A stretch of DNA of 9,687 bases from the NCBI GenBank assembly GCA_003663535.1, contig QMUE01000034.1:1-9687 (forward strand), given 5' to 3'. Shown here piece after piece: positions 1 through 6,192 of this stretch (the first letter of the stretch is position 1; each line of letters opens with the position of its first letter). Below the pieces are notes generated by a model. That model was not told the DNA's origin. It made no database searches and saw only the letters and a program-made list of their open reading frames with translations. Origin of the DNA: Thermococci archaeon (GTDB taxonomy: Archaea > Methanobacteriota_B > Thermococci > Thermococcales > Thermococcaceae). The position numbers were made by a program, and so were the translations under genes.

Positions 1-2658
1 CAATTGATCTCTTAAAAGCCGGTTGAGTCTTTCTACAGCTTTCTTAGTTATTTCGTCTTCAGTTTCTACTATTACTTGCTTCACAGGGTAACGAAGTTTT
101 ATTCTAGCTTTTTGTCTTGCTGCCGAGCCAGATTCTACTATCCTTCTAACTATTTCCATCTCTTTTTCAAGGTCTCTGTCCACCCAGTTTTCATCTTTTT
201 TCGGCCAGTCTTCTAGGTGCACACTTTCTTTATTGCTAAATGGTCTTATTAGGTTTTGATAAATTTCTTCAGCTATGTACGGTGTAAAGGGAGCCATTAA
301 CCTGAGCAAGACATCAAATACCTTCCAAAGAGTCCAGTAAGCAGCTAATTTATCAGGATCATCTCTCTCAACCCATAGCCTTTTTCTTATGAGTCTAACG
401 TACCATCTACTGAGATCCTCTATAACGAAGTTTTCTATGCCTCTTGTCGCTCTTGTTAGATAAAAACTCTCTAGGCCATCTTCCACAGTGCTGATTAGAG
501 TATTAACCCTCGAAAGTATCCACTTGTCTTCCTCTCTAAATGGAAGCTCCTCGGGATTAAGTTTGGTAGGATCAAAGTTATCCAGGCTCATATATGTTGA
601 GGTCAGTATGTAGACGTTCCATAGTATGTTGAGCATTCTCTTAACTTGAGCCAGACCTTTCCAGCTGAATCTAAGATTCTCCCATGGAGTAGTTGCCCAA
701 AGCATATAGAATCTAAACGGATCTCTACCTTCTTTTTGAATAACTTCTTCTGGCCTTATTATATTCCCAAGGCTCTTGCTCATCTTGTCTCCTTTTTCAT
801 CTAGTACATAACCATGCATTGCTACTTTTCTGTAGGGGACCGTATCAAAAGCCACAACTGAAGCAGCTTGCTGGGAGTAGAACCACTTTGTAACCTGGTC
901 TTCTCCTTCTACAATGAAGTCTGCTGGCCAGAGCCTCTCAAATAGATCTTTTCTCCTTGGGTAGTCTAAAGACGCCCAACTTGCTATTCCACTATCAAAC
1001 CATACATCGAGCACATCTTTGACACGTTTCATTTCCTTGTTGTTTACTTTTATAACAAAGGCATCAACGTATGGTCTGTGAAGATCTTCTGGCCCGAGTT
1101 TTTCTTCTATGACTCTAAGCTTTTCGTCATAACTCTCTGGAAGTTCTATCCTCTCACCATTAACTTCAATGGCTACTGAAAGCTCAACAAGTTCTTTAAA
1201 GGTACCTACCATGTATATCTCTCCATCTTCACTACTCCATATTGGGAGAGGTATTCCCCAATACCTTTGCCTTGAGACACACCAATCACCTGAGTTCATG
1301 ACACCATTGTCGTACCTTATCTTTACCCAATCGGGATACCAAGTGACGTTTTTGTCGTTTTCTTCTATTATTTTGTCCTTAACTTTGCTTATCTTAAGGA
1401 ACCATTGATCAGTAGCCCTAAATATGAGAGGTGTTTTACAACGCCAGCAGTGTGGATATTTGTGTTCTATTGTTCCTGCTTTGAGGAGAAGGCCCTTTTC
1501 TCTTAGGTATTCTGTTATCTCTGGATCAGCATCTTTAACGAATTTGCCCTTCCATTTTCCTTCATAGTACCTTCCTTCATCATCAAGGGGTGAATAAATT
1601 GGAAGTCCATATTGTTTTCCTATTTCAAAGTCTTCTTCACCATGGCCCGGAGCTGTGTGAACCAGTCCAGTACCTTCTCCAAGAGTTACATGTTCACCGA
1701 GTATTAATCTATGAGCCCACTTGTATTTCTCTCTAAATTCTTTCTGTCTTGGGTATTCCTCTAAGAATGGATGTACATAGCGGAGCCCTTCCAGTTCTTC
1801 ACCTTTGAATTCTTCCACTATCTCGCCTTTAGCTCCAACTTCTTCAAGAATTCTCTCAACAAGCGCTTTTGCTACTATCCAATACTCTTCTTTCCCTTCA
1901 TGATATACCTTCACCTTTGCATACTCATATTCCGGATGAACAGTCACTGCAAGGTTAGCAGGGAGAGTCCATGGAGTTGTGGTCCAGATGACAACATATT
2001 CGTTCTCCTTTCCTTCTACTGGGAACTTCACGTATATACTGGGATCCTCCCTTATCTTGTATTCCCCTCTAACCTCGTGTTCGGCTAATGCAGTTTCACA
2101 TCTTGGACACCAGTGAAGGACTCTCTGATCCTTCTCTAATAGACCCTTCTTCCATGCCTTCTTTAAGGTAAACCACGCAGACTCTACGTATTCATTTCTA
2201 ATCGTCATGTATGGATTATCCCAATCCATCCAAACTCCAAGCATTCTAAATTGTTCAGTCATGATTTTAAGATTAGTTAAAGCAAACTCTCTACACTTCT
2301 TTATGAAGTTCTCAACTCCCACCTTCTCTTCTATATCTTTCTTGTACTTCAATCCTAGGGCCTGCTCAACTTTAACCTCTATTGGAAGGCCATGCATATC
2401 AAACCCTGGTTGTCTCCTAACGTTATACCCCTGCATGCTTCTGAAACGTATGACCATGTCCTTTACTATTTTGTTCCATGCAGTACCTAAATGAATGGCA
2501 CCACTTACATATGGGGGCCCATCAAGGAAATAATAATCAGGGCCAGTTTCTCGGGCTTTTTTTGCTTTATTGTAGATGTCATTTTCCTTCCAGAACTTTT
2601 CTATTTTCTCTTCTAAGACCTGTGGATTATATTCTTTCATCTCTGGCTCTTTTATCAT
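1..2658 (-). CDS. ileS: Isoleucyl-tRNA synthetase (IleRS), C-terminus cut off by the window edge
   Basis: Class I aminoacyl-tRNA synthetase that charges tRNA-Ile with isoleucine in the cytoplasm. Reading the minus strand from ATG at 2658 gives an open frame of 886 codons to the window edge, checked at several points without a frameshift. Visible landmarks are the HIGH-type signature (GPPYVSGAIHLGT, residues 47-59, H56), the zinc-type pair HWCPRC (182-187), the editing-domain threonine-rich motif WTTTPWTLPANLA (225-237), the editing segment around GHGEEDF (H339 region), the Rossmann-fold segment DVWFDSGIASW, and the KMSKS loop (625-629). The C-terminal part visible is the start of the helical anticodon-binding domain. 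Family members in Thermococcales are around 1,060 residues from memory, so roughly 180 residues are probably missing. The start is set by a perfect AGGAGGT site seven bases upstream. Valyl- and leucyl-tRNA synthetases are related, but the motif details fit IleRS. Confidence 0.96.
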   Translation of the reverse strand, partial: MIKEPEMKEYNPQVLEEKIEKFWKENDIYNKAKKARETGPDYYFLDGPPYVSGAIHLGTAWNKIVKDMVIRFRSMQGYNVRRQPGFDMHGLPIEVKVEQALGLKYKKDIEEKVGVENFIKKCREFALTNLKIMTEQFRMLGVWMDWDNPYMTIRNEYVESAWFTLKKAWKKGLLEKDQRVLHWCPRCETALAEHEVRGEYKIREDPSIYVKFPVEGKENEYVVIWTTTPWTLPANLAVTVHPEYEYAKVKVYHEGKEEYWIVAKALVERILEEVGAKGEIVEEFKGEELEGLRYVHPFLEEYPRQKEFREKYKWAHRLILGEHVTLGEGTGLVHTAPGHGEEDFEIGKQYGLPIYSPLDDEGRYYEGKWKGKFVKDADPEITEYLREKGLLLKAGTIEHKYPHCWRCKTPLIFRATDQWFLKISKVKDKIIEENDKNVTWYPDWVKIRYDNGVMNSGDWCVSRQRYWGIPLPIWSSEDGEIYMVGTFKELVELSVAIEVNGERIELPESYDEKLRVIEEKLGPEDLHRPYVDAFVIKVNNKEMKRVKDVLDVWFDSGIASWASLDYPRRKDLFERLWPADFIVEGEDQVTKWFYSQQAASVVAFDTVPYRKVAMHGYVLDEKGDKMSKSLGNIIRPEEVIQKEGRDPFRFYMLWATTPWENLRFSWKGLAQVKRMLNILWNVYILTSTYMSLDNFDPTKLNPEELPFREEDKWILSRVNTLISTVEDGLESFYLTRATRGIENFVIEDLSRWYVRLIRKRLWVERDDPDKLAAYWTLWKVFDVLLRLMAPFTPYIAEEIYQNLIRPFSNKESVHLEDWPKKDENWVDRDLEKEMEIVRRIVESGSAARQKARIKLRYPVKQVIVETEDEITKKAVERLNRLLRDQL

Positions 2659-2665
2659 ATCAAAA

Positions 2666-2672
2666 ACCTCCT
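2666..2672 (-). promoter_or_regulatory. Shine-Dalgarno site of ileS
   Basis: Minus-strand AGGAGGT lies seven bases before the ATG at 2658. It is the strongest ribosome binding site in the window and decides the ileS start. The TATA-like TATAAAC at about 2676-2684 (minus) cannot be the promoter for this start, because transcription from it would begin at or after the Shine-Dalgarno site. Confidence 0.85.
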
Positions 2673-2788
2673 ACAGTTTATAGAATAGATTAGGTTAGTA
2701 GAATAGCCCAAGGAATCATGGGCAAAATGCAAAGCGAAGGATAAAACACTCCCCCCTCATGGGCATCGGTCAAAATTGTGGAGTTTTG

Positions 2789-2797
2789 TTTATAAAT
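2789..2797 (-). promoter_or_regulatory. Candidate TATA box for ileS (long leader)
   Basis: On the minus strand, ATTTATAAA is preceded by the purine-rich GCAAAAG, which fits an archaeal BRE plus TATA box. Initiation about 25 bases downstream would give an ileS leader of roughly 105-110 bases. That leader contains a 5-bp hairpin (GCCCA/TGGGC, 2706-2723). The core TTTATAAA is palindromic and could fire on the plus strand, but the BRE-like purines favour the minus strand. A weaker TATA-like GTTTTATCC at about 2740-2748 (minus) is an alternative with a shorter leader. Confidence 0.4.
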
Positions 2798-2925
2798 CTT
2801 TTGCCGAAACTTAATAACAAAAATAATGAAAAACAAGCACAAGTCTTCGCTTCTACGAGTCTCTCTTCTTCGCGCCTTCCTCTTATTCTGTTCTCGGTCA
2901 TTATGACCTGAATAACATGGTTTCT

Positions 2926-2957
2926 GGCCTCCTCCCCGTCCTGAAGGGCGAGGCTTT
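2926..2957 (-). repeat. Hairpin resembling an IS200/IS605 (TnpB) right-end relic
   Basis: On the minus strand, CCTCGCCCTTCAGGACGGGG forms a 9-bp stem (one A-C mismatch, one G-U pair) with a very tight loop, preceded by GAAAG and followed by AGGAGGCC. This layout, with a CCCCGTCC/GGACGGGG-type stem followed by GGAGGA, is familiar from the right ends of IS200/IS605 elements, where it also forms the 3' part of the TnpB-associated guide RNA. No tnpA or tnpB coding sequence is visible next to it, so at most it is a remnant or a very short non-autonomous derivative. It could also be an unrelated structured RNA. Confidence 0.4.
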
Positions 2958-3074
2958 CATATAATAAATTCTTTTGACTTTTCCCCAATATATTAGTGCT
3001 CTATTGGAGGCCTTCCAAAAAACCAACCAACATCAATACTTTATCAACTCTTTGTTGTTAAAACTGGAGATAAT

Positions 3075-3082
3075 CTTATAAA
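3075..3082 (+). promoter_or_regulatory. TATA box of the DUF401 gene
   Basis: CTTATAAA lies 46-53 bases before the ATG at 3128. Initiation about 25 bases downstream (near 3104) leaves a leader of some 24 bases that includes the GGTGA ribosome binding site. Confidence 0.7.
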
Positions 3083-3117
3083 CCCCGCTAAGATATCTAT
3101 CTACACTTTAATATCTC

Positions 3118-3122
3118 GGTGA
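3118..3122 (+). promoter_or_regulatory. Shine-Dalgarno site that sets the DUF401 start
   Basis: GGTGA, five bases before ATG 3128. A GTG at 3119 is in frame but sits inside this motif, so it is part of the ribosome binding site and not the start codon. Confidence 0.8.
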
Positions 3123-3127
3123 AAACC

Positions 3128-4318
3128 ATGAATGAGCTCCTTTATCTTTTGGTGTCATTTGGAGTTATCATCGGATTCATCAGACTAAAGATAAACATCG
3201 GAGTATCAATATTTCTAGGATCTCTCCTTCTGGGAGTTCTTTTTGGCTTAGGCCCTAAAAAACTTCTTACTTCTCTTTACATTTCCTCAACTGAATGGTC
3301 TACAGTGCGGCTTATCCTAATTATAGTTTCTATAATGGCCCTAACTGGCATCTTTTCTCAAATAGGATACTTAAAACTAATGGAAAAGGCCACAAAAGAT
3401 CTTTTCCCAAATGAAAAATATTCTCTAGCCGCCCTTCCCGCTTTAATAGGGTTACTACCCATGCCCGCTGGAGCCTTAGTTTCTGCCCCAATGATAGAAA
3501 CCATCGCCGATAAACTTAACGTCTCACCAGAGAGAAAAACCATCATCAATTACTGGTTCAGGCATATATGGGAACACTCTTGGCCTATGTATCAAGCGAT
3601 AATAATCGCATCGGCCATTTTAGACATAACTGTTAGAGAGTTTAGCACCAAAATGTTTTCATTGACACTAGTTATGATCCTAGTTGGATACCTCTTTTTC
3701 CTACGGCCAATAAAATCACAAGAAGACGAAAATAAAAATACAAAAGAAGGACTAAAGTTATTTCTTAAAAGCACCTACCCCATTATGGTAATAATCCTCG
3801 TCTCCATTGTTTTAGGTTATGACATGGTCTATGGTGCCTTTATTGGATTCTCATCTGCTTTAATACCTCACTTTAATAAGATAAACCATAAAGAACTCGT
3901 GAAATATACACTTCAACCAAAAATAATATTTCTTCTACTTTCCGTTATGTATTTCAACAAGCTCCTAGAGGTTACTGGGGCTGTTGAAGCCCTACCCAAA
4001 ACAATTATAGAATTAAATCTACCTGTGGTACTTGTAATAGGATTAACTCCATTTTTGATAGGATTAATGACAGGAATTAGCTTCGCTTATGTTGGTATGG
4101 CGTTCCCCCTCTTGCTTCCTTTCTTCACAGGCTTTGACAAGATAGCCCTTGCTTACTTAAGCGGATACATGGGGATGCTCTTTAGCCCGGTTCACCTGTG
4201 TTTAGTATTTTCTGCAGAATATTACAACGCAGATCTGGGTAAAGTTTACAAAGCGATGCTGATCCCAGGGTTAGTTCTTTTCCTCTTGGGAGTGGTTTAT
4301 ATTTCCTTTCTCCTCTAA
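3128..4318 (+). CDS. DUF401 family multi-pass membrane protein, probable permease
   Basis: 396 residues, almost entirely hydrophobic helices (about 10-12 membrane segments) with short charged loops such as the SQEDENKNTKEG stretch in mid-protein. It matches my recollection of the DUF401 (AF0261-like) integral membrane family, related to ion/organic-anion transporters of the IT superfamily. Distinctive segments are LLPMPAGALVSAPMI, the conserved WFRHIWEHSWP (residues 143-153) and, near the C-terminus, LSGYMGMLFSPVHLCLV. The repeated pattern (helix, Pro/Gly-rich break, helix) in both halves suggests an inverted-repeat transporter fold with hairpins. The substrate is unknown. It has its own TATA box and GGTGA site. 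The next gene begins 155 bases downstream with a separate promoter, so it is probably monocistronic. A transport role for carboxylates or sulfonates would be pure inference. Confidence 0.85.
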   Translation: MNELLYLLVSFGVIIGFIRLKINIGVSIFLGSLLLGVLFGLGPKKLLTSLYISSTEWSTVRLILIIVSIMALTGIFSQIGYLKLMEKATKDLFPNEKYSLAALPALIGLLPMPAGALVSAPMIETIADKLNVSPERKTIINYWFRHIWEHSWPMYQAIIIASAILDITVREFSTKMFSLTLVMILVGYLFFLRPIKSQEDENKNTKEGLKLFLKSTYPIMVIILVSIVLGYDMVYGAFIGFSSALIPHFNKINHKELVKYTLQPKIIFLLLSVMYFNKLLEVTGAVEALPKTIIELNLPVVLVIGLTPFLIGLMTGISFAYVGMAFPLLLPFFTGFDKIALAYLSGYMGMLFSPVHLCLVFSAEYYNADLGKVYKAMLIPGLVLFLLGVVYISFLL

Positions 4319-4355
4319 ACACCAAAAATAGTTTTTGAGTCCTTTGAATCTCCTC

Positions 4356-4371
4356 TTCAATTCTCATTGAA
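4356..4371 (+). terminator. Weak AT-rich hairpin after the DUF401 gene
   Basis: Perfect 6-bp inverted repeat TTCAAT-tctc-ATTGAA lying 38 bases after the DUF401 stop and just after a TTTTT run (4332-4336). Archaeal termination depends mainly on T-runs, so the T-run is the more likely terminator and the hairpin may be chance. Confidence 0.25.
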
Positions 4372-4431
4372 CTCCCCATATTAAGAGCGCATTGAAGGTT
4401 TAAAAAATCTCTAAGAAGCAAAACCGAAGTG

Positions 4432-4440
4432 GTTATATAC
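4432..4440 (+). promoter_or_regulatory. TATA box of the DUF835 membrane protein gene
   Basis: GTTATATAC, about 34-42 bases before ATG 4474. Initiation near 4460 gives a leader of about a dozen bases with GGGGA (4464-4468) as a modest ribosome binding site. If this is the promoter, the in-frame GTG at 4429 and ATG at 4441 cannot be starts. A second AT-rich candidate, TTTAAAAAA at about 4399, would permit the ATG at 4441. Confidence 0.5.
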
Positions 4441-4473
4441 ATGGAGACTCTAATATTAAAACTGGGGAAATGT

Positions 4474-5529
4474 ATGAATCCCACCTTGCTCCTCCTTGGC
4501 CAATCATTCAGCCTCTCTGCAAAAATAGTGGGAGCTTTATTTCTCGCTTATGTTTACTGGAAACATAAAAGGAAACCAGCGTTATACTGGTCTCTCTCAT
4601 GGATTGCTGCGGCTTTTTCAATAGTTTCTGGCATAATTGAAAGTTTGTATGTTCTCTCTTTATCCGAAGCGTTTTGGGCAATGTTCCTGTTCTATGGTGT
4701 TATTGTCCTCTTGGAGGAAGAGGGTATTGGAAGCAAACAACTGAGAATATTATCTACAATTCCACCAATAATAAGTATTTATGGGATTCTGTTAGGAATT
4801 TTAGATTACTCTTCAGATTGGTTCGTGGTTCTCGGCCTCCCCTATGCAGTTTCTGCCCTATTCATAATGTTTTCGGGAGCTATAATAATCTACGTACGGA
4901 AAATCTATAACCATCGAGCACTCTATCTAGGAAGTGTTCTGCTGATATATGGCCTTCATGAGCTTGATTTCCCAATAATGAGAAGGGTAGATTGGTTCAC
5001 CCCTATAGGCTTCACCCTTGGAGCCATTTTTAGCATTGTTTCTGCTTATGTGATGATAAAGTTCGTCTTTGCGGAAGAATTTATAAAGCCTGAGAAACCC
5101 TCTGTAAAGACATATGTTCATCCCGGCGTTGTGTTGATTAGTCCCACTGAGTATTCCTCAATGAAGGATGAGTTGAAAGACATCCCCGTGTTGGCATTTG
5201 TTAGGGACTCAAAGGTTCCAAAGGCATGGAATACATTTTTCATATCGACTGTAGAGGTGAGACACTCCATATCTCCAACTAACTTGGCGTTCATAATTGA
5301 TACCTCTGTTAGATACCTCAAAGAAGCCAAAAACAAAGGGTTTGGAGGAGTTATTATTATAGACTGTCCGGAGTACCTAAAAGCATACAATGGATTTGAA
5401 TCATTGGCAAAATTCTTTGCTTCATTAAAAGATTTCACGAGTTTATATGGGGGAACTCTTATATTAGTGATTGAAAAAGAGGCTTGGAATGAAAGAGAGC
5501 TACAAATCCTAAAAAGAATACTTGTATGA
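4474..5529 (+). CDS. Seven-helix membrane protein with C-terminal DUF835 domain
   Basis: 351 residues from the preferred ATG. The first 200 or so contain about seven membrane helices (roughly residues 11-28, 36-61, 64-80, 91-108, 115-140, 148-165, 174-198). A soluble C-terminal domain of about 140 residues (212-351) matches the DUF835 pattern: a VLISPTEYSSM opening, PVLAFVRD, a buried strand GGVIIIDCPEYL followed by NGF, then LIlVIEKEAWNERELQILKRIL. DUF835 occurs in many euryarchaeal membrane and signalling proteins, and its biochemical role is unknown to me. The seven-helix plus cytosolic-domain layout suggests a membrane receptor that passes a signal to a soluble output, but no kinase, cyclase or HAMP motif is present. 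In-frame upstream codons (GTG 4429, ATG 4441) would add a charged 15- or 11-residue tail. I prefer 4474 because a TATA box overlaps the longer version. Confidence 0.75.
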   Translation: MNPTLLLLGQSFSLSAKIVGALFLAYVYWKHKRKPALYWSLSWIAAAFSIVSGIIESLYVLSLSEAFWAMFLFYGVIVLLEEEGIGSKQLRILSTIPPIISIYGILLGILDYSSDWFVVLGLPYAVSALFIMFSGAIIIYVRKIYNHRALYLGSVLLIYGLHELDFPIMRRVDWFTPIGFTLGAIFSIVSAYVMIKFVFAEEFIKPEKPSVKTYVHPGVVLISPTEYSSMKDELKDIPVLAFVRDSKVPKAWNTFFISTVEVRHSISPTNLAFIIDTSVRYLKEAKNKGFGGVIIIDCPEYLKAYNGFESLAKFFASLKDFTSLYGGTLILVIEKEAWNERELQILKRILV

Positions 5530-5537
5530 TTCCAAAA

Positions 5538-5546
5538 GTTTATAAC
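5538..5546 (+). promoter_or_regulatory. TATA box of the DUF116 gene
   Basis: GTTTATAAC preceded by the BRE-like CCAAAA, about 32-40 bases before ATG 5578. Initiation near 5567 falls just at the AAGGGTGA ribosome binding site (5566-5573). It begins only nine bases after the stop of the upstream gene, so DUF116 can be transcribed independently despite the short spacing. Confidence 0.6.
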
Positions 5547-5565
5547 TTTAAATTCCATCATTCCG

Positions 5566-5573
5566 AAGGGTGA
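5566..5573 (+). promoter_or_regulatory. Shine-Dalgarno site of the DUF116 gene
   Basis: AAGGGTGA, four bases before ATG 5578. It confirms this start. Confidence 0.75.
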
Positions 5574-5577
5574 AAAA

Positions 5578-6192
5578 ATGGGAATTGAAAACATAATAGC
5601 AAAACTGGCCTCAATTGGGTCGGATCTAAGCACGCGAAATGCAGTTAGAATGGCCCTATCTCTAATAAGCGAGGATGAAGAGCTCACCGACCAAATTTAC
5701 GTCGAGATAAAAAACAAGGCATACAAAGAAGACCTCGCAAGAGTACCCATTGAAAAACGTGCCGTCTTCATTCCCCAATGTCTAAGGAATGTAAAGGAAT
5801 GCCCTGCTGAATTTGGCGAGTATGGATGGGAATGCACAAAATGTGGGAAATGCTCAATTGGAGATATAATAGAATATGGAGAGAAGCTTGGATATAAGCA
5901 ATTCTACGTGGTTCCTGGGGGAAGTTTGGTAAAGAAAATCCTCAAGGAGAAGGTTCCAAAGGGTGAAATAAAAGCAGCAATTGGAATAGCATGCTGGCCC
6001 GAGCTGGCCGAGGCCAGTGAAAAACTTTCCATCTTAAAGATCCCCCTCCAAGCTGTCCCATTACTAAGAGCAGGATGTATAAACACGATAGTTGATATCA
6101 GAAGGGTCAAAGAAGTTCTGGAAATTGGAATCAGACAAAAAGTACAAAAACCACTAACTTCTCCCGATGCAAGTCCACAGATTAGCTTTTAA
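5578..6192 (+). CDS. DUF116 family cysteine-rich protein
   Basis: 204 residues, soluble, function unknown. It fits the DUF116 family: after an alpha-helical N-terminus comes RAVFIPQCLRN, then a cysteine cluster and a C-terminal alpha/beta part with VVPGGSLVKKIL, GIACWPEL and VPLLRAGCINTIVDI. Cysteines are at 68, 75, 86, 89, 92, 139 and 167. The CxxCxxC at 86-92 together with C68/C75 looks like a metal or iron-sulfur site. C139 and C167 lie in the most conserved C-terminal motifs and could be catalytic or cluster ligands. It has its own promoter and sits 48 bases after the DUF835 gene. Its stop codon shares the sequence TTAA with the stop of the convergent EamA gene. The last 15 or so residues (LTSPDASPQISF region) look like a poorly conserved tail. 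A redox or cofactor-related job is plausible, but nothing here proves it. Confidence 0.85.
   Translation: MGIENIIAKLASIGSDLSTRNAVRMALSLISEDEELTDQIYVEIKNKAYKEDLARVPIEKRAVFIPQCLRNVKECPAEFGEYGWECTKCGKCSIGDIIEYGEKLGYKQFYVVPGGSLVKKILKEKVPKGEIKAAIGIACWPELAEASEKLSILKIPLQAVPLLRAGCINTIVDIRRVKEVLEIGIRQKVQKPLTSPDASPQISF

Larger units (their letters stand above)
2659..3127. other. 469-base intergenic region without a convincing gene
   Basis: This gap separates the divergent ileS and DUF401 genes and is unusually long for this window. It contains the ileS leader and candidate promoter, a perfect 9-base direct repeat TCATGGGCA (2716-2724 and 2757-2765), a near-palindrome GGTCATTATGACC (2896-2908), an IS200/IS605-end-like hairpin (2930-2953), a second small inverted repeat TTGGA/TCCAA (3004-3018) and the DUF401 promoter. 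By eye, about 2840-2955 is richer in G and C than the flanks. In AT-rich hyperthermophiles such a stretch can mark a structured RNA. A 72-codon minus-strand frame at 2770-2988 runs through the hairpin and ends at a promoter-like segment. I do not regard it as a protein gene. Confidence 0.6.

Noticed and set aside
1169..2693. Several plus-strand frames (79-105 codons) over the first 2.7 kb
   Set aside because: All lie antisense to the clearly coding ileS frame and have no family resemblance.
2893..2945. Two CTGA boxes suggesting a C/D box guide RNA
   Set aside because: Two CTGA motifs lie at about 2907-2910 and 2939-2942, but there is no RTGATGA C box or C' box at the needed positions.
2770..2988. 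72-codon minus-strand frame between ileS and the DUF401 gene
   Set aside because: It runs through the IS-end-like hairpin and the candidate ileS promoter, has no good ribosome binding site, and its protein is low-complexity and charged followed by a random-looking hydrophobic patch. It is most likely a chance frame over non-coding DNA.
5118..5687. 189-codon minus-strand frame opposite the DUF835 and DUF116 genes
   Set aside because: It is the antisense shadow of two well-supported genes, has no recognisable domain, and covers their junction and promoter.
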